The notes under the pieces were generated by a model. The model was not told the origin of the DNA. It searched no databases and saw only the letters and a list, made by a program, of their open reading frames with translations. From NCBI GenBank assembly GCA_015039365.1, contig WION01000131.1, positions 1-64,000 on the forward strand: DNA of 64,000 nucleotides, given 5' to 3'. Below are positions 22,916-35,752 of this stretch, one piece after another. The position numbers were made by a program, and so were the translations under genes. The number at the start of each line of letters is the position of its first letter. The stretch's first letter is position 1. The stretch comes from Amanita rubescens (Eukaryota; Basidiomycota; Agaricomycetes; Agaricales; Amanitaceae).

Positions 22916-25145
22916 TCAGTTAATGATAACAGATCGACCACGTCCTAACATACGTTTCTGTCTCCGATCGATGTATGCCTGCCTCTCGTCTTGGGAAACA
23001 GCACCAAAGAGGATGTCCATTTCCTCCAAACTCTTCCCCTTGGTCTCTGGGATGATGAGCGAAAATGTCGCCATCGCTCCAATGTTGACAGTCGCGAACA
23101 TGATAAATATCTTGTACCCCAAGTTGGTAATCATCTGGGGCGTGACTTTGGTCACAACGAAGTCTAGAAAATGTCAGTGGCGTATGATGCACGATAAGAG
23201 AGAATGACGCACTCCATAGCCACTGCGAAGCACTGGCCAGCGCAAGACCATAGTGCCGCGTGCGAGTGGGAAAGATATCAGACACGTAGACCCACGGCAG
23301 AGGTCCTATCAATGGTGAGTGAACATTGCGAAGCTAGCTCAAACATGAACTCACCCCAGCCCATGCTATAAAAGCAAACGTAAATGTAGAGCATAGAAGC
23401 CATCGCCTTGCTGGCTGGGGTAGGATTCGCCGAGCTTCCAATAGGATGTGTCTTGAGAATCGCGCCTACAATGTAAAAGAGAATTCCCATTCCCATAGCG
23501 GAGATGAATAACGACCGTTTACGTCCTAGCGTTTCAACACCGAAGAAAATATAAATTGCGGTGGCCACAACTTTAACAACACCTGCAAAAACTGATCATT
23601 AAGAATGAAAATCCCAAATAAATGGTGGTCCGCACCGTAAATGCCGCTGGCGAGGAGTGGGGTCTTGATACCTGTATACCCAATCTAGTGGCACTTCTGA
23701 GGATCTTCAGCGCTAGAGAAAGGAATTTCTACTAACGGATGTGAAGATTTGGGGCGCATAGTAGCTAAAACATGTTTCTTGTAAGTGATCGATTGAGATC
23801 TCTCCAGCAGAAGACGCACCTGACTGAGTTTTGGCCACACCACTGTTGCAGCAGGAAAATGATGAAAGCGATAACAAATCGGACAAAGTTACCCTTCCCG
23901 AAAAAAGCGTTCCCAAGCCCAAGACCTTTGCGAGCTTCCCTCTCCTCCAGAACGGCAGCATCGATTTCTGCCATCTCCGCAATAACAGCTTCAGAGTCAA
24001 CCCTATCCCGGCGCAAGTACGCTAGATTATGGATAGCTTCGTGATACCTGTCGACAGATGAAAGCCAACGTGGCGACTCCTACAAAGGCCGTTTTGAGTC
24101 TATGCCGGTAGAAAAACGCATGAGATTAACTCACTTTCACCGTTAACAAACCAAGGCACATGATACCAGCTGGGATAAGCTGGACAGCAAATGGAATTCT
24201 CCAAACATTAACTCCCGGTTTGACATGAAGTCCAACGCCAACTATCTGTGGTCAGAGCTTGCTAATGGGGAAGCCTAAACTCAACTCACGGTTGACGAAG
24301 TAAGAGATCATCACACCAATTGCAACCTGATCATTTGGTGAGCATCGAGAAGAATATATGAACATGGAAAGGTACCATGACTTGGAACACGCCAGTAATC
24401 TTACCTCGCACTTCCTTTGGCGCGCATTCGGATACGTAGGTTGGAGCTACTGCAGAAATAGCGCCAATTCCAACGCCAGATACGACACGTCCGGCATATA
24501 TTTCCCCTAGGCCCCTACGTCCGTCTGCAACCGTGGTGATAATCTTAAAATAACGATAATTGAGGGCTTTGTTTTACATTCAGATAAGTACTCACAGCTC
24601 CAACAACGAATATAAGGGTGAAAAGCAGGAGTGTGTGCTTACGCCCGAGTTTTGCTACGGTTTTAACAGAAGATTTCAGCCACTTAGGGAATCGCAGGAA
24701 TGGAGGTATCACGAACCCGAAATCGGTGCACTTGCCAACGCTCCGAAGAATGCACCGGCCTGCAATACAGATACAACATTTGAGATGATGTCGTTGGACT
24801 TTTTGATATCCTTTTTGCCGTTCACGATAATACCAAAATATTCTTCGAAGTATGTATTGCTGACGACGCCACCTCTTTAAAAGTTGCGTGAGCTATGAAT
24901 ACCATATTTGACTGCCCAAACATACGCGATACCGCTGAAAAAAAGTAGTCAGCGCTGGGGCAATCGAGAAAAAAACTGGTCGAAACGCACGTGTCATAAC
25001 CGAAAAGCACTATTCCCCAATACGCAACAAATGCCAGCCCTGCCAACGCAACCGTCAAGTCTTAGGAAGCCAAACACGTGAACGAGAATGACATACAGTA
25101 CACACGTATGTTTTTGAAGGGGTCCTGATCACCTGTCAATGTCAT
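22916..25145 (-). CDS. MFS sugar transporter (proton/hexose or quinate type)
   Basis: This is a twelve-helix plasma-membrane sugar transporter of the major facilitator superfamily (PF00083 type). Signatures in order: LAFVAYWGIVLFGYDT with GIAGGVV after two introns (TM1), YFEEYFGIIVNGKKDIKK, KLGRKHTLLLFTLIFVVGA, AGRVVSGVGIGAISAVAPTY followed by SECAPKEVRG, ESPRWLSSVDRY, the FVRFVIAFIIFLLQQWCGQN helix, SYYAPQIFTS, GVVKVVATAIYIFFGVETLG, PLPWVYVSDIFPTR, NFVVTKVTPQM and the PETKGKSLEEMD motif after TM12. At least ten short introns are needed. An apparent TAG before IGYTGIK is the end of a 51-base intron (GTTAGT...CACTAG). A tiny first exon (MTLT, 25145) fits in phase but is tentative. No break was found; the substrate cannot be told from sequence. 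Confidence 0.85.
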
Positions 25146-28100
25146 CCTTCAGTTACTGAAGGGGAAAGAACCGAGGACAAGGGGAGTTAAGTGTCGTATC
25201 CCCACGGCGTCCAGCAGGACCCTGCTGATGACCGAAGTACATAACCACCGCATTCCCGCCGACAGGGTGAGGTTCAAGAGCAAATGGGGTAATACCCAAA
25301 ATAGGCTATCCGAAACGTTTTTCCCGGGATTCCACGGTCCACCATTCACCACGTCCAAACTTGAAATCGTCGAAACTGGCAAGATGCTGTAAGTCTTACT
25401 TACTGGGTACTTGGCAACGTTAGCAACCTTGTTCCAGGGATGTTTGCAAGGTGACCTGGATTTCAAGTTCCGCCGGCCTCACGACCGTTGAGCTCCGTTG
25501 AGTCAGTTGAACTAAGGCCTTACATCCCTTCCGAAACGAAACAGAGCACGGAATATCAGTGATCCAGGGAGAAGGGACAAGAAAGGGTGACAAACGTCAC
25601 AATGGTGAGAAAAGAACCCATCCAGTGCTCACTGATGCACATGCGCGGCAGATGAAACGTCGAAGAGATATTGAGCTCGGCTTTGGCCGTCTTCAATAGC
25701 GCTCTTAAAATGAAAATCGAACACGATCTAGGCTGATCTAGGCTGCTTCAATGAATGGAAGATTCAAGCAATCGCGGCCCGGAACTCAGGACGTCCGTGG
25801 CGGCCCGGGATTATACTTCTCAAACGTCAAACTGTCATGACAATGTGATAAACAAGCGTCTGATAGTGCTACAATTACGAGTGGTGATGAAAATAACTCT
25901 GATTCGTAGGTACATGATATCCCCGAACAGAACACCAGGTTCGACTAACCCAATAAGCTACAGTAACTGCGCGTAAAACCAGCGTCAAAAGAAGTTGAGC
26001 GCCTACAGCCATCTCATAAGTAGAAAGTCTAGTGCGCTGATACGGGACACATACCGGCTACTATCTTGAAATGCCTGGTTCCGGAGCGTTCTGGGAAAGG
26101 GGATAAGTAGATCGCTCTGGCGTCGAATAGCGGCGTCTGTGAAGTTCAAGGAACGGAAGCTCTGTGTTCCTGGTCTGGATCGATATCTGTGGCACTTCGT
26201 ATCTACCGCGCTGCAAGTTTATCGCCTCACTGTTCTCGCCATTCACGCCCTTTTCAAACCCAGCAATATTGTCGCACGAAGTGTCGAGCCCATCATTGTT
26301 TCCCCGCATTGTATCGCCGCAATGCCTAGAGACCTCTACTCTCCCACCGCTATCTCCGTGCACTGGCACATGATTTCTCAACACAGATGGATTGTTCCCA
26401 TATATCCTGCTGATCGTTTTCGCATCCCGCTCTGCCATGCGAATCCAAGGCCATCTCCGCTCATAACTCAAACGAAGCCATATCCTCCGTATCGTCCTCG
26501 AAATCCTGCCAAAATCGAAATTATCCCTCGAGCCGAAGGTGATCTTCCTTTGGAGGATGCAATCCAGCGCAAAGTGCGTGAAAGGACTACGATGTCGTGG
26601 AATCCCTCCGCGACGTCGTCTCGAAGCATACGCATACAATGGTGCTCGGTAAATGGGTCGAGGAAGATGAAAACCTGGCGTTATTCTTGACGGGGGCACC
26701 ATTAGATTAAACGACGTCGATAGTCAAGGGATGGAAGGAGAAGCGCAGAGGCAGGATTCCTCCATTTCATCGGAGGGCTTTTTATACTCCTTGTGTCGAT
26801 GGTCACCTATAGCTATTGCCCCACGTTCGAGCCCACATGTAATGTGGACACCGAACCAGCGTCGGCCAGGGAAAGAAATAGAACAAAGATCGTGCCGAAA
26901 GGGACAACAAGTAGCGACCACACAAAGAAGTCAATCACAAAGCCGTCCCTATCAGCGTGAGTAATGAGCCTTGGCATTCTAAGCAAAGTAACAATCAGTG
27001 ACACTCTCTTTCAATATGTTCTCCACATAGCACACGATATTCTATTCTAGTATCACAATTAGAGATTTACTAAATAAGACATCTACCCGAACGCTATAAC
27101 AAATCGAATCTAAGATTTACATCTTTATTCTTCTCGGCGGTATGTATTGTTCGACCAAAAATGCGGCACAATGCCCTCCGCGTGAGAAACGGTTAGGTTT
27201 GCGATAGGATGTGTTGCATTCTTCGCAAATTGTTAGCGCTGAAATGCTGGTATTAGTAAGCCGAAATGCTACCACGTAGTACACAATTGCGTGCCCCCGC
27301 GCACGACGTCTCGTCCTCCGTCTAGCCAGTAAACTAGAAAATTTTCTTTCTCAGATTCTCGTTCGTTCTGAGACATCGCCGAACTGGAGATGGGATGACA
27401 CGATGCTGCCCTACAAACAATACACCGCGTGGTAGTAATCTGAGATTCTGGAATGTTCTAAATGTGCAATACATATGATCAATAGATAATTGACCTACTT
27501 GGGCGACTTGTCTCTCAGACCACTGCTTGGTGCTGACATGCATAAAGCACGAATTATTGCAATGCCTACCTATCGTGCAGTCAGAAATCGGATTTAGTAC
27601 TTGGTCTGTTCCTACTGTGAAACAATGCGAATCGTACCATCCATATCGTCCTATCCTACCGGACGCAACAGAATGTTTAGGATAATCGGACGCCAAGCCT
27701 GCGTTAGCATGTACACCTAGCGCTTCGAGCAGCGGGAATAATCCACCACACGACCAAGAATAGCATCCATGCACGACTTTGTTCGTGCCAATTTCTATTC
27801 GGTTTCCTTGGATCTGAGCAAGCCAGCGGACGAAATTGGTTGCAGATTGATAGATACGGATTTAAAATACTCCATAATGGACCACGGGTCGAAGCGGCAC
27901 CAGAGATTGAAGCAAAACCTAAGCCTCTCTTATCGAGGACGTGGCCAACTTAGAGGCAAAGGCGTCGGGGCGGCGGAAAAGTATAGCTGCGATGAGTAGA
28001 ATTTGCCTTCAATGTTTGACATGACGCGATCAACTCAGCTTTTCCTTCAAGGAGCTCGGGATTAGCGAGGAAATCCGACAGTACAGCTGTCACTATTGAA

Positions 28101-30072
28101 CAATAAATATCTCTACCCGAACGATGAGCAAAACGCATATTCGCAACGCATATAGCTCAGTACGCACCAAAATATACTTCGAACTCAGTTACGTGCGCGC
28201 GTCGATCTGATCCTATTCATTGTTTACCCCTGGTTTCTCAATGGTGGCTAACATTGAAGCATATGTTAGAAGCAGATGAGCCGCTTGTCCTGATCCTCCT
28301 CCAAACAGGCCATCCAGATGTTGCATGGATGGAACCTTGTTGGTCGCCCTGCCATTTCTTTTGTCGAAAGTCAAAATGCAATTCATACAATGACGAACCG
28401 TATATTACCTGGACCCAAAGCTGCTTGGAGAATGGCGAACGACTGGTGCATCCGAAAGAATAACCAAGGTTGGCTCGCATCTTGCCCCGCCATCAAGGTT
28501 TAGACGCGTAAGAGATGTTCGTAATGTGCTCTCGTGGAGCTGTCTCGTGATCACTATCACTCGTGGATGCCATTGAGAAGTTACGGTGATTCGACGCTCG
28601 TGATTTTGAAGTATGCAGAGTCAACTCCATGTAGGCAAAGCTTCGGCAGGGCCGGGTGAGCAAATCCGACCGGTCCCGGTAGCCGGATTCCGGACTCGCA
28701 GCGAGCTAACCGGTGCTGCTCCTGAACAACCGATCCACCATTTCACCGCCGGCCCCCACCACAGTACCCTCGCATTCAGGTTCGAGCAGCATTTTGCGTG
28801 ACGCTATCCACGGTGGAAATATCACTTACATGAGCTGTCCTCAGTCCATATGGTGGATCTATCCGAGCATCCACTGGCACATGAATTCTCCAATAACGAT
28901 AACGACCTTGGCTTGGCTACGAGCTCTCCTGGTCCTTCTGTGGCGTTCTATCCGGTTTGCTTCTATGCAAACGGGCAAAAGACTGTCGTCCATTAAGCAA
29001 TTTCATGAAGCGATTGTTATTAGATGCACACTTAGATATCCGAGAAATCGCAAGTCCATGAAACCTCTCGTCGACTTCGGCTAGCTGAGCGCGGATGTAA
29101 GAAGAACACGACGGGCGCTGAGAATATCATAATTGTTTGGAACCTTTGCTGATCCTCCATGGTCGTAAAGTATGAGGAAAGATTACCGTGGGATGGAAAT
29201 GGGATAGAGAGGGCCTGTGTCTATGCTGCCACGTCTATTCGAGTTGTTTAATCCAGATGCCAGCCCACCAGATGGTTCAAGCAGCATACGAATGAGCTGG
29301 TGGGCAGGATGTGGTTTAAATGGTTTAAGGCGGTGAGGAAACGGGACTGAATCGATTGGGATTCTTTTAACTTCGGCAAGAAGAACTCTAAGTTGTCGCG
29401 CACAAACGGCACAGACGGTAGCGAGGGCCACAACAGATGTTGTTTGATAAAACCGTCCGTACAAAGTTATGACACGAGATGGCGTAAACAAATTAGAAAT
29501 TTCGAGGTGTTTGTTGGCCCGAAACGACGCCGGGACACTGAATTGACTTGTCGCATACGTACGAAGATCAGAGGCAGCGATAGGTTTTTCCAGTTTCTGA
29601 AAGCCTGGGAACAGACACCAACCACTAGCATCACGAGATTCTACTCGAGCTCAATGACTCGCTGAGACTCAAGTACCACGGTACTCGAAAAAAGACGTAC
29701 AGGTATCATAAGGCGGAAACGGCAACAGAATCCGACAGACACAGTTGCATTTGGTTTGCATAGTGGAGCCAAAGGTGCAGGTCGTGTCTGGGAAAGGTCT
29801 ACAGGACTGCACGAAATGCATCAAAGAGACGAAAACAAAGTGACATAGGATGTCCGGTTTCCATAAGGGAGCATATCATCGACTAACACGCGTTGCTGAG
29901 GCTGATAAGGTGTAGGACAGAAAACGACTCAGAAGCGGCAATGTGTTCAGTATCACTCCGGCACAGAGAGCCGCTCAACAAGAAACCTTGGCAAGCAATG
30001 GAATTACAAGTAGTGTCCAAATATTAGAGTAGTCGACCATGGATCCGAAGCCAAGACGTGCTTTTGAACTCT
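25146..30072. other. Gene-poor region; no gene recognised
   Basis: Many overlapping open frames occur, none with a recognisable domain. The longest pair lies antiparallel at 26061-26702 (minus, about 213 residues) and 26139-26690 (plus, about 183 residues). Others are 27334-27774 (minus) and 28713-29084 (plus). No coherent splice series, transposase, reverse transcriptase motif, tRNA or long repeat was found by eye. It may hold old, unrecognisable remains. Confidence 0.35.
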
Positions 30073-31356
30073 TTATTGATACCGACTCCGAGGTAGTTCG
30101 CGCAGAGCAGTCCAGATCGCATGCTCTAGAACCGCAGCAGAAGCTCCGTCGCTAGACAATACCAATGTCTCTTCCATCTCCCATATCACAGAGTCCATAT
30201 ATTCGGAAGCTGCAGAGAGGTGCGCAACCTTTGCGCAGGCCGCGTGAAGCTCCAAGTAGTCTCTTGAGGGAACGGGGAGCCTTGGGTTGTTAGTGTTAAA
30301 TGTTATGACTTTATGGTACTCGGCGATGTCCCTGGGATATATCGCCCCCAAATTATACACATTTTCGACAGCCTGATGGAGGAGATTAGTTATCCTGCCT
30401 CATGAATATATATTACATCATCCTTACTGTAGGCTCGAGCCACATTTCCAACCTGTCGAATAAGCTGCGCGCGTCGTAACACATCGTCATGACATTTTCC
30501 AACCGATGTACCTTAGGGCCCTTGAGTTCTTTCATCAGGCTTTCGCGGCTGGCAAAGCGAGATAAAACGGCCCAGGCAGAAGCAGCGTAATCAGCCTGAA
30601 AAATTAGACCAGATTGTCGATATGTGAAGAGGAATCAAGATAAACCTTCCCGGATCCTTCGCTGATGCCTACATTTGTCGATTCAGAAAGTATATGAGCA
30701 CACTCGGTATCCAGCACCCGTATCCCAGGTGTCTCGCCTAATTCCCTGGACTTCCTGACAGACTGGCGATCATACCGCCCTGAAACAACGCATCTGAATC
30801 CATCACGAACTAGCGCCTTCAAAACACGTTAGTCGCAAGATATCATGACGTGAAACCTCCGAACTTGCCTTTCTCTTTGCTGTCTCGTGACGTGTTGGCG
30901 CCTCTTCGAGCATGCTCCAGATCATCTCGGCCTGGGTGTCGAATGACTGGCGAGAAGGGTGACGAGATTGCACAGGAGTCCGACATCCTTTTGCAGATCG
31001 AACTGAGGTTTCATCAAAATGGAGAGAAAAGAACAGAAGACTGTCAAGATGAACTCACAAAGCCTAAAACCGTCATAATATAGCTTTCCGAGATCAAGCA
31101 ACTTCTGCCGATCCCCACCAGTTGAGTTAACTTCTCTGACGAGGTTAGCGAGCCCCCTGTCGCCTGGAAGGTGGTGAAAAAAGTGTCCAACAATGCGACA
31201 GTGCATAAGATCAACATCCCTTCTACTCTTGGTAACGTGATCGTTTTCCGCCAGAATTGTGGCCTCCAATCGTCGAAGCATATTATATGCGCTGACAACA
31301 TTTGCCCTGTCTTGTACGCGCTGAGGGACCAAATGTGGGAGTGGAGTGCCGGGCAT
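30073..31356 (-). CDS. HNH_2-like protein with GC-AG intron
   Basis: The protein is related to the one at 16328-17545. The start at 31356 (MPGTPLPHLVPQRVQDRANV) leads into a helical N-terminus (VVSAYNMLRRLE, LMHCRIVGHFFHHLPGDRG, then LYYDGFRL). After an intron comes SFDTQAEMIWSMLEEAPTRHETAKRK, then an intron with a GC donor (30868-30817, AAAG then GCAAGT), then ALVRDGFRCVVSGRYDRQSV, TECAHILSEST (first His), RFASRESLMKELKGPKVHRL, ENVMTM (Asn) and, after another intron, NVYNLGAIYPRD with the C-terminal helix LPVPSRDYLELHAACAKVAH. The position of the second His of the HNH motif reads Tyr (CYDARSLFDRLEMW), so nuclease activity is doubtful. The frame is intact through all joints, with a stop at 30073. 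Confidence 0.7.
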
Positions 31357-33624
31357 GAGGATACATTCCGAGGCCTCAGTCTTATAGCAAAATGGTTCTT
31401 GTACTCTATAGCAAAATGATGGATAAATGCGCTTCCGTGACCAAATACGCCATAACATCCATGCTGCTTCCCCTCAGCCTATCGCCATGTATACAATGCG
31501 CATATATGGGTTAGAGAAATGCTCACAGTGCAAAGAACCATTGCCACACTCGAAGTCCATCCTGGTATGAGCTCAAATGAATCCCATGCCTCACAACGGC
31601 AGCAACTCAAGCTCCACTTGATCTACCATGCCTGGTGCAAGAATCAACGTCCTCCGCAAATTCATGGGCACCAACAACTTTGTAACCAAGTTATACCAGT
31701 AACTCCGTGAAAACTCTTTAGAATGGATCAGCGACCCCAAATATCGGCATTTCATCTCTAGGACGAACTCGGGACCTCATTTGTCGTCTTGAACGTCGGC
31801 GAGCTCAGCCGTAGCATCCTAGGGTCACACTTCAAACACAACAATGTAGAACAGGAAAACATCAGCCACCCGCGCTTCCGAGGACGCAGAAGCGAGCAAA
31901 ATACACCCAGAACAAAGCACGTACCCGATCCCTCCCCCTTCCTTGCTCCTTCTAATCATCCCCACCCCCCTTACAAACGTATACCCTCCATACCCCCTTA
32001 CTGCCCATCTCGGACACTTGCCCAGCCTACCGGAACGTTCAGCTATGGCGACCCGAATCCATCCGCACTCACCCGGACCCATCCACCGCGCCCATTTGTT
32101 GCCACGTAACCACCACGGCGCGCTGTTACCTCTAAATGAACCATCGAAATGCGCCCTGCGCCTACCACCTAATCCTGCACACGCCCACGACCCAAACCAC
32201 GCCCGCTACCTACACCCCGCACACCTCTGCGATGCGCGTAACGAACCTCAATGGATGCCCAGACGTGCGAGTTTTCCCACCCCAAGTTTCTCCGAGGCCA
32301 CCCAATGCGGGCTCGCTCCTCAACGCGTCAGGGATGGAGCCTAGCCCTGCAAAGAGAAAACGGCCAGCTTACCTAGGAACGACAGAGCCGCAGAAGTACT
32401 ACTAGGACTAGAGACAACGTCAGTATTCATTATTTCATTTTGCTCACACTGGCATCTAACGAGCACGACAGGGCTGAATGAGCTATGTCTGAACCTCTGG
32501 TCTCCGTTACCTCTCACGTACGTCAAGCTCGCAATTCCGAATCAAATGCGGTTTGGCGTGCCAGCGTTGCACCTGCTACAGGCGGAGCCAGATAGTGCAT
32601 CGGTACATCATCCAACTCAAATAACCCCAATAGCAGAGGTAGTCAGTCGACGCATACCCCTAACCCAACCGACGCATACCACCTCCAGCGGGACAACCTT
32701 ACTCCGCCGGGTTCGTTGGCTAGTACGAATGGGACTTCTCGCAGAGGTGCTAGTGCGACGGGGAATGGCTCCACGTCCAATCAGGGCGCGAGGAACCAGC
32801 GCGGTGCCTGCCGGGAGGCAAGATGTGGGCTCATCTTCTGTATCTCAGGGATTAAATAATGAACAAATGCGAGTGCGAAGCTGTACAAGGTCTAGTTCAT
32901 GCACCTCATAATCAAATTCACATTTCATAATGGCAAGTCTGGGCCCGCCGTCCATTCGTTTGTTCCATCTTTTCCCCCCGAATGACATTCAAGATTCAAG
33001 TTACCGGAACCTTGCCATGCTGCAGACACGCTTTACTCGCCCGGTTTCACCACGCCTTTCCAGCACTCCTCTGACACGTTCTTCTATTCTCGCCCGCTAA
33101 TGTCCCATTCCTGCCTTTTCCAGTCGCTTCCCTCAGGGTGCACTTTCTCAAGCACCCTGTTCGAGGGTCTCACCCGGATGCCCTTCTAAACTCTCTGTTA
33201 CCCGTAACCCATCAACCATCGTCTTATCTCTTTAATAAGTATCGTGTCAATTCCACTACGACGCCAATCCACATGTTTCATGGGTAAATCAGCTCAACGC
33301 GTGTTGTTCATCAATGACATCGGCCTCGGCCTGACTGCCGCATCGGACTTAGCTCCACTCAAAAGTCCACAAAGACCCCAGAAACTGGCTTCTCGTGGCA
33401 ACACGTTTGCATACTCATTCTTAATCTGTCACAACAATGTCCACGTTGCGACAAATTCGTCATACAGCGAATAAAGAAAAACGAAAGAGAAAGACTATCT
33501 TGTGAAATGCTATTCAAAAATTGCGCCATAAAGGGTTCACCCTACTTGGCCGGTGCCCTGGAGTTGGCTCAGTCTACCTCCCCTTTTCCTCAGAAAGCAC
33601 TTCAATCGTCTTTCCACCCTCGTG
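31357..33624. other. Intergenic region; no gene recognised
   Basis: Pro/His-rich open frames on the plus strand (31943-32344, 32136-32405) and a Ser/Thr/Asn-rich frame near 32630-32830 may belong to an unrecognised low-complexity gene, but no start, splice series or domain could be fixed. Pyrimidine-rich tracts lie at 31930-31990 and 33060-33240. Confidence 0.35.
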
Positions 33625-34392
33625 ATGGCGGCGTCGACAAGCGATGTTTTGTCCTGGACAAACCAAGATCCCCGTGAAAGCCAACTCTTCAATAGCTGGG
33701 GTGTTGTCTACCGGCTTTCGGTTCAGTGCTTTCCTTACACCTTTATGTCGGCGGTCCTGACAACCTGCCTAAGACCGTAGTGAGCAGTAACGGGCAAAGC
33801 ACCACCACTCTCTGGCGGGCGGCGAACGCCAACAGGGAGGATCGCGTTGCGAGGCTCGAGTGGGCGTCGAACGGCGGTCTTGGGCGAGCAGTGATTGGCA
33901 AGGTAAGAGAAAGAATCAGTGACAAATACATGCACGTTCTCTGATCAACATTTATCTGACAGAACGCGGTCCCGATGTCCGACCTCGTCCGCCCAGATCC
34001 TCGTTACCCGGTACGTTATATTCTGTGCAACATCTCGAATGCGACACTCATCGCATGACTAGGGCGCACGGATTTTCAACGCGCCCGATGGCCTACAATA
34101 TCGTTGGCGACCGTCTTCCAAAGCCCCTGAGGTTTTGGTATGTTCCGAGCGCGTCATCTTGCATGCACTGACGGGCCACTCGCAGCTGGAGGATCCCGCA
34201 GGGAATGTTGTCGCCTTCTTCCGGCCCACAAAGATCACCCGGTATCAAATCGGGAATGTCTACGGGGAGTTGCACTTTCTCCGGAACGCGGGTGCGAGAA
34301 CGATAGTGAGGTTCCTCTCCAGGAATCACGTCATTGTACTCATGTTCCCTGACCTTAGACACATCCACCCATTATGGACACAGTTACCGTAA
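33625..34392 (+). CDS. DUF6593-type protein
   Basis: This is a small cytosolic-type protein of a basidiomycete family of unknown function. Five exons fit in phase (33625-33673, 33727-33902, 33963-34010, 34063-34137, 34186-34392), giving about 184 residues. The start MAASTSDVLSWTNQDP leads into LHLYVGGPDNLPKTVVSS, TTTLWRAANANREDRVARLEW, then ARIFNAPDGLQYRW and LEDPAGNVVAFFRP with a final beta-rich part (GNVYGELHFLRNAG). The order 'strand, T-T-x-W/Y-R, V-A-x-L-E-W, F-x-A-P-D-G-x-x-Y-x-W' is typical of the family. No signal peptide or membrane span is visible and no catalytic motif is known. Confidence 0.7.
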
Positions 34393-35229
34393 CAGCGATG
34401 CTTTACCGATTTTGCCAGGCATTTGGTCTTTGACACACATTCCTCCACCCACATTGTAAGCTAGATCGGAGACACGCTCACATCATACCTATCCACAGTG
34501 ACCTGTACATGTGTACTATAATTGACATGCAATGCACAAAATTTAACCCTAAATAGCCAGTTCCTTTTACGCATGGCTAGCATGACGTCCCCATCCATGT
34601 CACGTAACACGGGTTTTACGCCACACACTCGCCCACGCGGGAAACACGTTGCACGGCCAAATTTTTACAGGCTAGAGCGATCTCGATCAGCGATCACATT
34701 CATTTACGATCGATCAAGCACATAAACTTTGGTGAAGCTTGGCCCTTGCACGAATGTCCTGTTCACTGGCTGTCACGGTATCATGCGCAGGTGAGAGTTG
34801 TAGGATGATACCACATCGCTTCCTGTGTCTCTCGCAGTAGCCTCTATTATATACGCCTCGGTTGGTGTTATCGGAAGTTGGCGGCGAGCCAGTCGGCCCG
34901 AGCATCCGGAAGCCCGGCTTGGCCCGGTAGGCAAATTGATGATGCGCCTCAACTTTGAAAATACGCTCATTGACTTGGAAAACTACTAGCACGGCCCTTT
35001 GTCACTCGCCATCGGTGTGCTTCATTGTCCGCCGCCTTACAGATGATCTAATTATGCGAGTTATCTCCAGCGTATGTTCGCTTAGTTTAAGTTTACAACA
35101 ACGATGTGCAAAGAGGCCTCCGAGCTGGTCGCAAGCCACGGTCGATTGAAACTTTGCAATCTTGCTCATATTTCTGACGCTTGATCAGATCTCTGGGCTG
35201 GTAGCGCTTCTATCTTGATTGCTCCTTTT
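34393..35229. other. Intergenic region; no gene recognised
   Basis: Only short open frames occur on both strands. The stretch ends at the decayed 5' remains of the first AIG1-type GTPase. Confidence 0.4.
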
Positions 35230-35752
35230 CACGTTGATCGCGCATGGTAGATTGTCATCGTCCTCGTGGATGGCAGCGTATTCCCATCTCCACACTGCCA
35301 GTCAGCCTATGGAGCCTACATTCAGTAGGAGAGGCGAAAGGTGAGTAGATACATACGTTGTTTTTACAATCAACTTTACTGTTGGCATCGATGCACGTAC
35401 TAGTGCAACAGCGACAGAGCGCGTCAGGTTCGTCGCACCCCATAGGTACCGTTGTAAAACTCTGCTAAGATGGACTTAGCCTCGGCGCAACTCTTCACAG
35501 GACCGATACCTGGTGAGTCTGACGTCAATTTCCTCCCCTCCGCACTTAACGAGATCAACATATCAGGGGCACCTTCAACGATGCCGTAGATGACGAGTAA
35601 GCGAATTCTGAACCATTCAAGACGATGAGGCTCACGGTTGCCGTAGGCTGAATTCATTGAGCAGATCTAGGGAAGACGCTCCAATAAACCCCCGTATAAA
35701 GTGAGTAGCCTATCATGTATCTTGTAATTTATTCAAATCCAATCTGAATCAG
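35230..35752 (+). pseudogene. Decayed 5' exons of AIG1-type GTPase 1
   Basis: The segment matches the 5' exon region of the GTPases at 45540 and 49741 (CATCGTCCTCGTG..., the GTGAGTAG donor, the CTCGGCGCAACT exon start, the CCCCCGTATAAA exon). In this copy the equivalent of QAWKPVIVLV carries a TAG after AW, and another TAG precedes the ERRK equivalent. So the N-terminal part is not translatable as in the paralog at 49741, even though the G-domain exons that follow are open. Confidence 0.5.

Noticed and set aside
23660..23750. Apparent frameshift and TAG in the sugar transporter before IGYTGIK
   Set aside because: A 51-base intron (GTTAGT...CCACTAG) removes both and joins SYYAPQIFTS to IGYTGIK in frame.
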